DNA from: Ensifer adhaerens
GTDB taxonomy: Bacteria; Pseudomonadota; Alphaproteobacteria; Rhizobiales; Rhizobiaceae
Direction: 5' to 3'
DNA length: 64,000 bases
Assembly (NCBI RefSeq): GCF_028993555.1
Contig: NZ_CP118610.1
Coordinates: forward strand, 620,001 to 684,000
Shown here: in pieces, positions 13,072 through 21,858 of the stretch
How positions within the stretch are numbered: position 1 is the first letter of the stretch
Layout: each line of letters opens with the position of its first letter
Notes under the pieces: model-generated
What the model was told of the DNA's origin: nothing
The model's database searches: none
Seen by the model: only the letters and a program-made list of their open reading frames with translations
Program-made: the position numbers and the translations under genes

Positions 13072-13205
13072 GTGCATCAGCAGTGTCGTTCGCGCTGTAT
13101 CGGTGCGGGCGCTTGTAGGCCGCGCCGAGGCGCGGTGTTTGTTCAGAACGGGAGCGGAAAATGACGCAGTGCGTTTCCACACGCCCCTTGGGGCTTCGCG
13201 GCTAA
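13072..13205 (+). other. two overlapping short ORFs upstream of rtcB-prfH
   Basis: This lies inside the 305-bp ppdK-rtcB gap. A GTG-started 30-codon frame (13072-13164) encodes a basic peptide with three Cys in its first half (HQQCRSRCIGAGAC). Its stop overlaps, as ATGA, the start of a 14-codon frame (13161-13205, MTQCVSTRPLGLRG) that has a good Shine-Dalgarno (GGGAG, 6 nt upstream). The arrangement resembles a leader peptide, but no antiterminator or terminator alternative was worked out and the frames may be chance. Confidence 0.25.
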
Positions 13206-13281
13206 TCAGCGTTGATGCGCTGAAAGAGCCCGTCCTGCCGACCAATGCGTCGGCTGTTTGACCCTGTTCTGGATTATTTTC

Positions 13282-14499
13282 ATGGGCAATCATTCTTTTG
13301 GGGACGTCGTCCCCGAAGGCGACGACGGTGCGCGTAAAGCGACCGTCACGCATTATTTTACTGCCGGCAGCTGGATTGAAGGCGCGGCAGTTCATCAACT
13401 GGCGGAGACTGCTGGTCTCCCCGGCATGATCTCGGTCGCGGGTTTTCCGGACCTTCACCCGGGCAAGTATGGCCCCGTCGGCATGGTCGCGCTTTCGCAG
13501 CGGCTCTATCCGCAGTTGATCGGCAACGATATCGGCTGCGGCATGTCATTCTTCGAGCTCTCATTGCCGCTGCGCAAGTTGAGGGTCGAGAAGGCGGCCG
13601 AGCAACTGCGCAGACTGGAACAGATCGATCTCGGCGACATGGCAGCCCGTCTTGCTGAGCACGATCTTTCGCCCGACATGTGCCCGCAATCCCTCGGCAC
13701 GATTGGCGGCGGTAATCACTTCTGTGAGCTGCAGGCCGTGGATGAAGTGTTCGAGGGCGAAATGGAGTGCGTCGTCGACCGGCAAAAGCTCTACCTGCTG
13801 GTCCATTCTGGCTCGCGTTCGGTCGGCGCCAACCTTTTCGATCTGACGCTCGCCGGCGATGAACAGTTGAGGGGCGGCTTGGCTGCCGACTCGGCCGCCG
13901 CCGTCGAATGGCTCGCCGGTAGTGGTGAATGCGTTCGATGGGCGTCGCTCAACCGGCGGATCGTTGCGGAGCGCGTAGCGCGGGCATTGCGTGCCGACCT
14001 GTCGCTTGTTGCCGACATCCCGCACAACCTCGTTCGCGCGACCGCGTCCGGCTTCCTGCATTACAAGGGTGCCGCCGCCATCGGCGAGGGTGTCGTTGCC
14101 CCGGTCGCCGGCTCGCGCGCGACGCGAAGCTATCTGGTGAAGGGGCTCGCTGGTGCGGAGCGGTCGCATTGGGGGATCTCCCACGGTGCGGGGCGGAAAT
14201 ACGACCGCAAGGCCATGCATGGTCGCGTCGGTGGCAATCGTTCCGAGCGCGATGCCTTGCGCATCAACGACTGGGGTGGCGTCGCAATCTGCGAGGACCG
14301 CAACCTGCTGATCGAGGAAGCGGCAGGCGCCTACAAGGATGCCGCGAAGGTCGTCGCCGACCTCGATGCGTTCGGGCTCGTGCAGCCGCTCGCGGCGATG
14401 AGGCCGCTCGTCACCTACAAGAACGCGCAGCCGCAGCCGCGGGTGCGCGAGAAGGCGAAGTGGGAGCGGACCACCATCAGGAGGATGCGCCATGGGTGA
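13282..14499 (+). CDS. rtcB: RtcB-family RNA-splicing ligase
   Basis: GTP- and Mn2+-dependent ligase that joins 2',3'-cyclic phosphate or 3'-phosphate RNA ends to 5'-OH ends. 405 residues. Conserved parts: [11 protein letters not shown] (metal-binding Asp/Cys), [20 protein letters not shown], and [12 protein letters not shown], which holds the guanylylated His. The ATG at 13282 (MGNHSFG) is preferred over an upstream in-frame codon, although its ribosome site is weak. The next gene, prfH, overlaps it by 8 nt. The family member linked to prfH is often called RtcB2 and has been tied to repair of cleaved 16S rRNA; that specific role is inferred from context here. Confidence 0.92.
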   Translation: MGNHSFGDVVPEGDDGARKATVTHYFTAGSWIEGAAVHQLAETAGLPGMISVAGFPDLHPGKYGPVGMVALSQRLYPQLIGNDIGCGMSFFELSLPLRKLRVEKAAEQLRRLEQIDLGDMAARLAEHDLSPDMCPQSLGTIGGGNHFCELQAVDEVFEGEMECVVDRQKLYLLVHSGSRSVGANLFDLTLAGDEQLRGGLAADSAAAVEWLAGSGECVRWASLNRRIVAERVARALRADLSLVADIPHNLVRATASGFLHYKGAAAIGEGVVAPVAGSRATRSYLVKGLAGAERSHWGISHGAGRKYDRKAMHGRVGGNRSERDALRINDWGGVAICEDRNLLIEEAAGAYKDAAKVVADLDAFGLVQPLAAMRPLVTYKNAQPQPRVREKAKWERTTIRRMRHG

Positions 14500-15106
14500 G
14501 GTGACGCTCTTCTTGACCTCCGGCAACGGCCCTGTCGAATGCCGCATCGCCGTCGCCGCGCTGATCGAAATCCTGAGGAGCGAAGCGTCAGCCAGTCACT
14601 GCAGCTTCGATCTGGCGCTTGGCGGGCAACCGGATGCGTTCGGTCCTAAATCTGCCGTCGTTACGATGGCGGGTACTCGGTCCGGGGATGTGGCGAAGGA
14701 CTATTGCGGGACGATCCGCTTTGTCTTCAAAAGCCCTGTCCGCAAGGGGCACCAAAGGCAGAACTGGTTCGTTGGTGTGCGGCAGGTCGATCTTTCCGCT
14801 GCCGAAACCGTTGCGGCCATCGATCCGCGCGAAGTGCGTTTCGAGACGATGAGAGCGGGTGGACCCGGCGGCCAGCACCAGAACACGACCGACAGCGCCG
14901 TACGGGCAACGCATTTGCCCACCGGAATAACGGTCGTTTGTCGGGAGGAACGGTCGCAGCATCGCAACAAGGCGGCGGCAATTCGCCGGCTCCAGACCAT
15001 TCTGGAGCTGATCGCCGCCGGGCGCGAACAGCAGGAAAAAGCGGCCTTGTTCATGGCCAGCAAGGAGCTGGAACGTGGCAATGCGGGGAGGACCTTCCAC
15101 TTGTAG
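14492..15106 (+). CDS. prfH: peptide chain release factor-like protein PrfH
   Basis: A 204-residue class I release-factor relative with the peptidyl-tRNA hydrolysis motif intact ([14 protein letters not shown]) and the following RF-type segment [13 protein letters not shown]. It is much shorter than RF1/RF2 and lacks their full codon-recognition region. PrfH paired with RtcB is thought to release the stalled nascent chain from damaged ribosomes so that the ligase can reseal the RNA. The 8-nt overlap with rtcB points to translational coupling. The N-terminal 80 residues are not recognisable beyond PrfH similarity. Confidence 0.9.
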   Translation: MGEVTLFLTSGNGPVECRIAVAALIEILRSEASASHCSFDLALGGQPDAFGPKSAVVTMAGTRSGDVAKDYCGTIRFVFKSPVRKGHQRQNWFVGVRQVDLSAAETVAAIDPREVRFETMRAGGPGGQHQNTTDSAVRATHLPTGITVVCREERSQHRNKAAAIRRLQTILELIAAGREQQEKAALFMASKELERGNAGRTFHL

Positions 15107-15162
15107 CCGCCTTGCGCGGCCCGGGCAAAAGAGCGTCCGGGCCGTCTTGAAGCGTCCACCGA

Positions 15163-15414
15163 TCAACGCATGATGACGACCGGGCGGTCCCAGCCCCACA
15201 TCATAACGTCGTTCTGATAGCGGAAGGCGCGCGATTCGGCGCGCCGGTCGAGTTCAATGCGTTGCAGGCAGGTGGCAAAGGCGTCGGTACCGCGGCGAAA
15301 GCCGTAGGAGGCGCAGGTGTTGCCGTCGGCGACGCGCCGTTCTTCCGGTGTCATCGTCTGGCACGCCGTCAGCAGCAGCGCGGCTGCGACAAGGATCGTC
15401 AATCGGATCGTCAT
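15163..15414 (-). CDS. small lipoprotein
   Basis: An 83-residue protein with a signal helix MTIRLTILVAAALLLTACQ and lipobox LTAC (Cys18), so probably a membrane-anchored lipoprotein. The mature part has two Cys in GNTCASYGFRRGTDAFATCLQ, which may form a disulfide, and a C-terminal aromatic/Met stretch. An upstream in-frame ATG exists, but this start places the lipobox correctly. Function unknown. Convergent with prfH. Confidence 0.75.
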   Translation of the reverse strand: MTIRLTILVAAALLLTACQTMTPEERRVADGNTCASYGFRRGTDAFATCLQRIELDRRAESRAFRYQNDVMMWGWDRPVVIMR

Positions 15415-15715
15415 GGTCTTCGTGCCTCCTGAGTGCCGGCGCGCGCCGCCTTCGGATTCATCTCTCGAATCGCAATTAATATAGGGAGTTGCGCCGAAAA
15501 TCGAAGCGGATCGTGCCATTTCCATAGCAGACGTGTGGTCGCAGGTGGGAGGCCATACAACCAGCCATTGTCGTCCTGAAGCGGTTTTCGGAGCCCCGGC
15601 CGGAAGCGATCAGCGGGCACCGGCGGAAGGCTGTCGGAGCGAAACCGGCGAACCGTCTCGCGGCGTCAGAGGGAAATGTTCAGATCGAAGCGATGCCGCA
15701 GCAGGCCGGTTGTGA
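15415..15715. other. intergenic, no gene seen
   Basis: About 300 bp between two leftward genes. An A/T-rich patch near 15473-15485 (aattaatata) could be part of the promoter of the small lipoprotein. Nothing else recognised. Confidence 0.35.
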
Positions 15716-16099
15716 TCACATGCGCTCAAGCACGCCGACGAAGGACTCGGCGAAGCGCTCGAGGTCGCGCGTGCCATCGCCCGGGTGCTCGATACGGATG
15801 GTCGTTGCCTGCTCGTCAAGGCAGGCAAACAGGATCGATGTTTCGGCGTCCTGCTCGCCAAGCCGAAGCACGGCGATGCTCAGGCAATCCTCGATCAGCT
15901 CCGAAGCGGGTAAGGCAAACAGAAACTCGCCGCCGACATTGTCGGCAACGGTCCGGACGAAACCGGCAAAATCGTCCTCGTCTCCTGAAAAGCCCTCGAG
16001 GGAGAGTTCGAGCTCGAGGAGCCCCATCGGAATGCCGCCGTTGCCCGGGGGAAGAGCGGTAGGGGTGGCGTTGGCCACGGCTGCCTGCAATGTGCCCAT
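15716..16099 (-). CDS. conserved hypothetical protein, acidic
   Basis: A 127-residue soluble, acidic protein with no family I recognise. The start at 16099 (MGTLQAAV) is chosen because GGAG lies upstream; an in-frame ATG nine codons earlier is less likely. It is rich in Glu/Asp/Leu (ELELSLEGFSGDEDDFAGF) with no signal peptide or membrane segment. Codon use matches the neighbours. Transcribed alone. Confidence 0.6.
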   Translation of the reverse strand: MGTLQAAVANATPTALPPGNGGIPMGLLELELSLEGFSGDEDDFAGFVRTVADNVGGEFLFALPASELIEDCLSIAVLRLGEQDAETSILFACLDEQATTIRIEHPGDGTRDLERFAESFVGVLERM

Positions 16100-16363
16100 C
16101 TCGGTTCTCCTTCGATCGCCGCCCACTCACGCATGAAGCCGTGCGCGGCTGTTGCCTCCGAATGAAACTCCGCGTGCCGGCCGATCCTTGGGCGCGGGCA
16201 CATTCCCATGTGTTGATAGGTGGTTAACGAGAATGGCGATTTTGCGGCGAAGCCCAAGGCGTGGCCGGTGGTGCGCGGCCGACTGGCGCATTGCCTGTTT
16301 CCACGGCACGGGGCATGGTCTAAGAATGCGGTCTGTTTTGCGGCAGGGGATTGATTCAACTAC

Positions 16364-17272
16364 ATGATGGTCCGGTACGAGCGTCCCTATTCCTATGCCG
16401 CCCACTGGGCGCGCCGCTTCGCCCGTGTCTCCTTCGTGCTTTTTGCGCTATCGCTATTGTCGCACCGCTTTGGACCACTGACGACACCGCACTTTCTGGC
16501 CCTTGTCGGCCTGTCCGGCATTTTCGCCCTGCTCGGCGTGTTGCTGGCCATCGTCGGGCTTGTGCGCCTCTGGCAGGTTGCTGCGATCGGCGGCCTCGCG
16601 TCTGCTGCAGCGCTCGTCTATGCCGCGCCGGCGCTCGGTTTCATCGGCTTCGGCGCCGTGCAGTATCTCACCCGCCCGGCGATCTACGATGTCAGCACCG
16701 ACACGGTGACGCCGCCGCCGTGGCTCAAGGTACCGCAGACCGAAGAGAGCTGGCTGAAACGCAAGGACGCGGTAACGCCAGAGGACCGGGAAGCGCAGAT
16801 CCTTGCCTATCCGGGCCTTACCGGCCGGCGCTACGATGGCGCACTCGACCGCGTTTACCAGGGCGTGCGCACCGTCATTGAACAGAACCGCGTCGGCATT
16901 ACTGAGGAGCTTGGCGTCGAAAACGCCCGGGCCGATCTGGAAGACCTGACCGTCCGCCCGAATGCCGGGGCGGAGACGACCGTCGAGCCGGAAAACGTTC
17001 CGGTACCGGCAGCGCGGCCGGAACTCTCGCTCGAAGGGGCGATCGCAGGGCGCCGCGCCAGCGACGTCGTGCTCCAGGGCGAGTGGCGCACGCTGATTGC
17101 CGGCTTCCGTTTCGATGTATTGATCCGGCTGCGCGAAGAAGCCGAAACGACCTTCGTCGACCTGCGCGTCGCCTCTCGCTATGGCCCGCACGACCTCGGC
17201 ATGGGGGCCGCCTTCGCTGACCAGTTCCTGCGGGCGCTCGATGCCGAGCTACTCGGGATCGCAGGCGATTGA
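16364..17272 (+). CDS. DUF1499 membrane protein
   Basis: 302 residues. Three hydrophobic segments occupy about residues 20-105 (FVLFALSLLS; LVGLSGIFALLGVLLAIVGLV; AAIGGLASAAALVYAAPAL), followed by a DUF1499 domain (about 110-300) with YPGLTGRRYDGALDRVYQGV and a conserved C-terminal VDLRVASRYGPHDLGMGAAFADQFL. Family function is unknown. It converges on the DUF4166 gene with only 13 bp between stops. The start could equally be the second Met (16367). Confidence 0.8.
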   Translation: MMVRYERPYSYAAHWARRFARVSFVLFALSLLSHRFGPLTTPHFLALVGLSGIFALLGVLLAIVGLVRLWQVAAIGGLASAAALVYAAPALGFIGFGAVQYLTRPAIYDVSTDTVTPPPWLKVPQTEESWLKRKDAVTPEDREAQILAYPGLTGRRYDGALDRVYQGVRTVIEQNRVGITEELGVENARADLEDLTVRPNAGAETTVEPENVPVPAARPELSLEGAIAGRRASDVVLQGEWRTLIAGFRFDVLIRLREEAETTFVDLRVASRYGPHDLGMGAAFADQFLRALDAELLGIAGD

Positions 17273-17285
17273 TCGGCAGAAGACC

Positions 17286-17933
17286 TTAGTCGTTCACCAC
17301 GGCGCCGCGGCCACCGAATTCAGCGCTCGCTTGTCGATCGAGGGCGGGCGCGCCCGACGATGGCTCGTTGGCGGGTACCAGCCAGCCGCGATAGCGCACG
17401 ATCAGTCCGGTCAATGGACTTTCGACTTCGACATGGAAGTGAAACCGGCCGTCGCGATCCTCCTCGAACGTCCGGCCGCCCGGCGCAAGCAGCAAGGGAA
17501 GCGGAAGGCCGAGGACGGACCAGGCGCGAACCGAGAGATGCAGGCGATTTTCTTTTGGCTCCAAGGCGCACAGGATGCGGAACGGTCCGAAATCTTCCGC
17601 CAGCAGTTGTTCGTTTCGCCGCCCTATCTTCCGCTGCGAACTGCGCAGGATCTTTTCGCCGAAGCGCCGGGTCCAGACCTCCCGACTATCGCCGCATGTA
17701 AAGCGGATTTCGACCGGCACATCCGCGCCGGTGCTGGGAAAACCGAGAACAGAGGCGACGAGACGAGCCCAGATCGATCCGCCTCGCTCGACGACCGCGC
17801 GCCCGCGAAACGTTGCGTGCCCTTCCGATCTTTCATGCAGGGCGCGGATCGATGCCGGCACGCGCTCCCAATCGCGTCCGAGGATCCGCTGGTACAGGCT
17901 CTGCTGTTGGGCGACCATGCTCTCCGTCGTCAT
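17286..17933 (-). CDS. DUF4166 domain protein
   Basis: 215 residues, a DUF4166-type protein (HATFRGRAVVERG; VPVEIRF; LRSSQRKIGRRNEQLLAEDFGPF; YRGWLVP). Function unknown. The ATG at 17933 is chosen over a longer open frame because it overlaps the stop of the upstream DUF393 gene by 4 nt (ATGA), a sign of translational coupling. It is last in a leftward cupin - MBL hydrolase - DUF393 - DUF4166 run. Confidence 0.8.
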   Translation of the reverse strand: MTTESMVAQQQSLYQRILGRDWERVPASIRALHERSEGHATFRGRAVVERGGSIWARLVASVLGFPSTGADVPVEIRFTCGDSREVWTRRFGEKILRSSQRKIGRRNEQLLAEDFGPFRILCALEPKENRLHLSVRAWSVLGLPLPLLLAPGGRTFEEDRDGRFHFHVEVESPLTGLIVRYRGWLVPANEPSSGAPALDRQASAEFGGRGAVVND

Positions 17934-18382
17934 GCGATGAAGCGTGCGCGCTCCTCGGGTGTCGGCACCATGCAATTCTGGCGGCGTCCGGCGATGCGAT
18001 ACCGGTTTCTCGCAACGAGATCGTAGAGGGGATCGCGAAGGACAGCGGGCAGGATGCGACAGACGTTCACCAGCGACCATGGCAGGCCGAGCCGCGCAAG
18101 CGTTCGGATCGATCCGTCGGATTTGAAGCGGGCAACACCGTCCTCGATCAGCATGTTGCTCTCGAAGCTGACGGCGTCGAGCCCGTAGTGCCGATAGAGT
18201 GCCGCCCCCAGCGGCGACTGGGCGGTGAGATAGCGATATTGTGCTTGCCGGTCGTGGCGAAGCAGGAAGCGCACCCAGCCGGAACAGAAGATGCACTCGC
18301 CGTCGAAGACGACCACGGGTTTGTCGTCAGCAAAGGCAGGCACTGTGGCATCGCTGCGATAGCTGTAGGCCTCCCTCCGCAT
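17930..18382 (-). CDS. DCC-family thiol-disulfide oxidoreductase (DUF393)
   Basis: 150 residues. The DCC signature is DGECIFCSGWVRF near residue 30, a CxxC thioredoxin-like redox motif in the DUF393 family, followed by ESNMLIEDG and a C-terminal ARNRYRIAGRRQNC. Small cytoplasmic redox proteins of this family have no fixed substrate. Overlaps the DUF4166 gene by 4 nt and begins 2 bp after the MBL hydrolase stop, so it is part of the same operon. Confidence 0.85.
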   Translation of the reverse strand: MRREAYSYRSDATVPAFADDKPVVVFDGECIFCSGWVRFLLRHDRQAQYRYLTAQSPLGAALYRHYGLDAVSFESNMLIEDGVARFKSDGSIRTLARLGLPWSLVNVCRILPAVLRDPLYDLVARNRYRIAGRRQNCMVPTPEERARFIA

Positions 18383-18384
18383 GA

Positions 18385-19329
18385 TTAGCCGGCTCCGCCA
18401 GGCGCCAGCCGGTAGGCGCCGAGGAGCGAGGGTGGCCCATCGGTCTCGACCCGTCCCTGCTCGATCAGGTCTTCCAGATGGGCAAGGACCGAGAGTGCCG
18501 CCGCCCCATGCAGCCGCACGTCGGTCGAGGCATAGATGACCTTGACCATATCCGGGATCAGGCTGTCGCCGGCACGAATACGTTCGAGCACGGCGCGCTC
18601 GCGCATCTTGCGGTGGGCGCGCAGGCCCCGAAGGAAGGAAGCCGGTTCGGTTACAGGCCCACCATGGCCGGGCAGGTAGAGATGATCGTCGCGGTAAAGC
18701 AGCTTTTCGAGCGAGGCCATGTAGTCGGCCATGGCGCCATCCGGCGGCGCGACGATCGTCGTCGCCCAGGCCATCACGTGGTCTGCGGAAAAGAGAATGC
18801 CTGTGCCATCGAGCGCGAAGGCCATGTGGTTGGCCGTGTGGCCCGGCGTGGTCAGCCCCGTCAGGCTCCAGCCATCGCCCTCGATGCGTCCGCCGTCGGC
18901 AAGCAGGAGATCAGGGGCGAACTCCATGTCCGAACTCTCTGCGAAAGGATTGGTTTCGCCCGTATGCAACGGGCGGGCGGAGCGGTGCGGGCCCTCGCCT
19001 ACGATCAGCGCGCCGGTTGCAGCCTTCAGCCGTTGCGCAAGCGGCGAGTGGTCGCGGTGCGTATGGCTGACGGCGATATGGGTGACTTCGCGGCCGGCAA
19101 GGGCCGCCATCAGCGCCTGAAAATGCGCCTCGTCGTCCGGACCTGGGTCGATCACGGCAACGGAACGCTTTCCGACGATATAGCTGTTGGTGCCGTGGAA
19201 AGTGAAGGGGCCGGGATTGTTGACGGTGATGCGCTGCACATCGTCCGCAACCGTCACCGCCTCGCCGTGGGCCGGCTTGAAATCGAGATCGAAGTCTGGC
19301 CCCTGCATGCGTCTCTTCCTGGCTTTCAC
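18385..19329 (-). CDS. metallo-beta-lactamase fold hydrolase (LACTB2-like)
   Basis: 314 residues. Metal-binding motif SHTHRDHSPL (HxHxDH), then GHTANHMAF and FSADHVM, and a late histidine in LPGHGGPV. A C-terminal winged-helix-like tail (ASTDVRLHGAAALSVLAHLEDLIEQGRV) matches the LACTB2/glyoxalase-II-like group. The ATG at 19329 overlaps the stop of the cupin gene by 4 nt, so translation is likely coupled; Met8 is an alternative start. Substrate unknown. Confidence 0.87.
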   Translation of the reverse strand: MKARKRRMQGPDFDLDFKPAHGEAVTVADDVQRITVNNPGPFTFHGTNSYIVGKRSVAVIDPGPDDEAHFQALMAALAGREVTHIAVSHTHRDHSPLAQRLKAATGALIVGEGPHRSARPLHTGETNPFAESSDMEFAPDLLLADGGRIEGDGWSLTGLTTPGHTANHMAFALDGTGILFSADHVMAWATTIVAPPDGAMADYMASLEKLLYRDDHLYLPGHGGPVTEPASFLRGLRAHRKMRERAVLERIRAGDSLIPDMVKVIYASTDVRLHGAAALSVLAHLEDLIEQGRVETDGPPSLLGAYRLAPGGAG

Positions 19330-19622
19330 TTGTACTCGATCTCGATGAACGACATCGGCTCAGCTCCGGCATTGACGACATTGTGCGCAATGCCCGCCTC
19401 GCGGTGGTAGGCAGCCCCCTTGGCGATATCGACGCGGCGGCTGCCGCCTTCTTCTTCGAGCAGGAACTGGCAGTCGGTCATCGGCACGACGACATAGCCG
19501 AGACCGTGCACATGATGGCCGGTGTCGGCGCCAGGCTCGAAATCCCAGCGGGTGATCCGGACGACCGCATCATCGACGAGCACGCTCGGAACGGCAGGGG
19601 GACGGGCGCGAAACTGGCTCAT
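19326..19622 (-). CDS. small cupin-domain protein
   Basis: 98 residues, a single cupin fold: GHHVHGLGYVVVPM (metal-binding His pair), then HREAGIAHNVVNAG. Start chosen at MSQFRARPP because a GGAGAA Shine-Dalgarno sits 6-7 nt upstream; two upstream in-frame Met codons lack one. First gene of the four-gene leftward operon. Cupins this small are often dioxygenases or sugar/metal binders; no substrate can be proposed. Confidence 0.82.
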   Translation of the reverse strand: MSQFRARPPAVPSVLVDDAVVRITRWDFEPGADTGHHVHGLGYVVVPMTDCQFLLEEEGGSRRVDIAKGAAYHREAGIAHNVVNAGAEPMSFIEIEYK

Positions 19623-19837
19623 GAGGTTCTCCATTTGGCGGGACAATAGGAGGTGCTTTCATCGAAGGGAAGGGTGCATGTGTGCCCCGCGTTGGGGAGC
19701 CCTGGGCGCCTTTTGCGCGAAGGCCCAAACAAATCCGCCGAAAATTCAACTTCGTGCCAACTTAGTGATTGTGACGGACGGCGAGCTTTGATAATCAGGC
19801 GCTCGATTTGGCGGAGTTATCTTTTCGCCACATCCGT

Positions 19838-19912
19838 TGGGGCGTCGCCAAGCGGTAAGGCACCGGTTTTTGGTACCGGCATTCCCAGGTTCGAATCCTG
19901 GCGCCCCAGCCA
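19838..19912 (+). tRNA. tRNA-Gln (anticodon UUG)
   Basis: Cloverleaf visible: acceptor stem TGGGGCG pairs with CGCCCCA, discriminator G, and CCA is encoded at the end. The anticodon stem CCGGT/ACCGG closes a loop TTTTGGT with anticodon TTG. The T-arm GTTCGAATC is present. Confidence 0.96.
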
Positions 19913-20040
19913 CATTTCCCCAATCATTAGATCCGAAATGGCAAGGATCGCCCGTGGCGCGGGCACTACTAGCACTCTTGTCAAGTCACTCTACAACTGA
20001 CACGCTAATTGCGTTGATTCCTACTTGTATGAGGGAGAAG

Positions 20041-20223
20041 ATGGCTCACAAATTCGAAATCTACAAAGACAAGGCTGGCGAATACCGGGTTCGCTTCAAG
20101 TACAACAGCGAAATCATGTTCTCGACCGAGGGCTACAAGACCAAAGCCAGCGCGCAGAACGCCATCGACTCGATCAAGAAGAACGGTCCCGACGCACCCG
20201 TCGAGGACAACAGCAACAGCTGA
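20041..20223 (+). CDS. YegP-like DUF1508 small protein
   Basis: 60 residues, one DUF1508 unit: FEIYKDKAGEYRVRFKYNSE, then GYKTKASAQNAIDSIKKN. E. coli YegP has two such repeats; this is a single-repeat form, common in proteobacteria. Function unknown. GGGAGAAG just before the ATG serves as ribosome site. A strong terminator follows 23 nt after the stop. Confidence 0.9.
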   Translation: MAHKFEIYKDKAGEYRVRFKYNSEIMFSTEGYKTKASAQNAIDSIKKNGPDAPVEDNSNS

Positions 20224-20246
20224 GTTCGGCACAATCCCTAGAAAAA

Positions 20247-20276
20247 GCCCGCCGATCTTCACCGGCGGGCTTTTTT
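20247..20276 (+). terminator. Rho-independent terminator after the YegP-like gene
   Basis: GCCCGCCG - ATCTTCAC - CGGCGGGC followed by TTTTTT: a perfect 8-bp stem and T-run. Confidence 0.93.
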
Positions 20277-20287
20277 GTGTCTGGCGC

Positions 20288-20725
20288 TTAGCCCGCGGTT
20301 GCGGGTGGCTTGGTCTGGGCTGGTGCGCCCAGGAACTCTTCGCACCAGCTCGGGCCTTCGGCGCGCTTGCGGTCGCCGGCGATGTGGATCGAGCGGATGA
20401 CATAGTCCGACGAAACCGTGAGCTGAACGGCGCAGCTCAGATACTCCGTGCGGGCCGAGGAAATACGCTTGCCGCGCTTGCCATCCTTGGTGGTTTCGTA
20501 CTGCGCCGGGATCTTGCGGGTCTTGTAACCGCCCTTCCAGCTGTAGACGGTGGAGCTGCCGCTTTCGACGTCGGAGATCGGCGGACCGTATTGAGCAAAA
20601 AAGCCGCCGGCCGGCTGGCCGAGCCAACGCGCTTCGACTGCGTTTCTGGAGGTCCCTGTTCCGGTCGTCGTGCAGCCGGCGAGCACGAGCGCAAGGCCGG
20701 CCACCGTCATCATACGGAAGTTCAT
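20288..20725 (-). CDS. lipoprotein of unknown function
   Basis: 145 residues; signal peptide with lipobox LAGC (Cys18) in VAGLALVLAGCTTTG. The mature region contains WLGQPAGGFFAQYGPP and a tryptophan-containing SSTVYSWKGGYKTRK, followed by a Cys in LSCAVQLTVSSD. Likely an envelope lipoprotein. No catalytic motif seen. The gene converges on the YegP-like gene and shares its terminator region. Confidence 0.82.
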   Translation of the reverse strand: MNFRMMTVAGLALVLAGCTTTGTGTSRNAVEARWLGQPAGGFFAQYGPPISDVESGSSTVYSWKGGYKTRKIPAQYETTKDGKRGKRISSARTEYLSCAVQLTVSSDYVIRSIHIAGDRKRAEGPSWCEEFLGAPAQTKPPATAG

Positions 20726-20998
20726 GTTTCTGTCCCTTTGGCTCTCGTTCTGAAATAGGCATGGCGCGGAAGCCCGTATCCCCTGGTTTTCCGCGCTTTC
20801 CGTTGTGCCTCTAGCGCCAAACCCGGCGAAAGGAAATCCACGCCGCGCCTTGCATTTCAGGAAAATGTGAAGCGTTGCACAAAGTCCCTATTGGGCGTTC
20901 TTTCACACGCCGTCGCTTTCGGAAAACGGCAATCTCCGCACGAGTTTTCCACCGTCACAAATTTTTTGAAAAAGGCGGAAGGTTTTTCGAGATAGGCG
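20726..20998. other. intergenic, no gene seen
   Basis: Upstream of the leftward lipoprotein and of tRNA-Pro. Contains an A/T-rich run at about 20957-20974; otherwise nothing recognised. Confidence 0.35.
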
Positions 20999-21027
20999 CT
21001 TGTGAAATCAAAATGCCTGTTCTATAG
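20999..21027 (+). promoter_or_regulatory. probable sigma-70-type promoter of tRNA-Pro
   Basis: CTTGTG, 17 nt, CTATAG. This fits the rhizobial housekeeping consensus CTTGAC-N17-CTATAT and ends 15 nt before the tRNA. Confidence 0.65.
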
Positions 21028-21042
21028 AGGCGCCGCTGGTCA

Positions 21043-21119
21043 CGGAGTGTAGCGCAGTCTGGTAGCGCACCACGTTCGGGACGTGGGGGTCGCAAGTTCG
21101 AATCTTGCCACTCCGACCA
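21043..21119 (+). tRNA. tRNA-Pro (anticodon CGG)
   Basis: Acceptor stem CGGAGTG pairs with CACTCCG, discriminator A, encoded CCA. Anticodon stem CCACG/CGTGG with loop TTCGGGA, anticodon CGG. The T-arm GTTCGAATC is present. Confidence 0.96.
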
Positions 21120-21365
21120 GCCAAATCAATCCTTTACCCGATTATTCCCTTGCATGGCGCCCGGCGCCGGACCGTAGGCGCTTGCGCTTTGCGCGCCTGT
21201 TCCGGCGTCGATCCTTACCCCCTCTCTTGCTCCAGTTTTAGCCGTTCGTCGCTCCTTCTGAGCCGTTGGTCGAATAGCGGTGCATTCGCGCAGGCGTCGG
21301 CCTGTCTGGGCAAAGGCGAAGGTTCTAGGTTCCCGTCATTCGATCAATGACGACGAGGAACGGGA

Positions 21366-21785
21366 ATGTCGATCAAGCATCTATTCATTGCAGCGGTTCT
21401 GCTTACGGCCAGCCATTCGGCTGCGGCGGCGCAGAGCTGCGAGAAGAATTTCAAGGCTTCGGGCGTACCACTGGTCACGCCGGTCTATTACAAGACCTGG
21501 CAGGAGTTTCCGAAGCTGAAGCCCGAAGCCGCCCTGCAGCGGATGGCGCGCGGCGTCGCGGCGGAAGGATTTTCGGGGATCGAGATCAACAAGTCACTCG
21601 GAACCATCGAGGCCTATCAGGATACGGCCGGCTCCGGGCGCTTGCAGACGCTGCGCGTCGTTGCCCGCAAGCGCGGTTCAGGCACGCGGATTGATGCGAT
21701 GTTCGATATTCAGGTGGGGCAGGTGGCCACCAAACAGGTGGTGCAGGAGGGGCTCTGCAACATCATCCGCTCCGCGGTCGAGTAA
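21366..21785 (+). CDS. exported protein of unknown function
   Basis: 139 residues. Clear signal peptide (MSIKHLFIAAVLLTASHSAAAAQS, cleavage after AAA). The mature part has two cysteines near its ends (SCEKNF; GLCNIIRSAVE), suggesting one disulfide, so probably periplasmic. No known domain recognised. Monocistronic between tRNA-Pro and a small leftward gene. Confidence 0.75.
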   Translation: MSIKHLFIAAVLLTASHSAAAAQSCEKNFKASGVPLVTPVYYKTWQEFPKLKPEAALQRMARGVAAEGFSGIEINKSLGTIEAYQDTAGSGRLQTLRVVARKRGSGTRIDAMFDIQVGQVATKQVVQEGLCNIIRSAVE

Positions 21786-21858
21786 GGAGCAGGCGGGCGC
21801 AGCACGCAGGTAGCGACAGGAGAGCGTTTCCATCACATGGCAACGCTCCGTCCGCCTG

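Noticed and set aside
19838..21119. tRNA-Gln or tRNA-Pro as integration site for a genomic island
   Set aside because: No integrase gene and no duplicated tRNA 3' end seen; flanking genes look ordinary.
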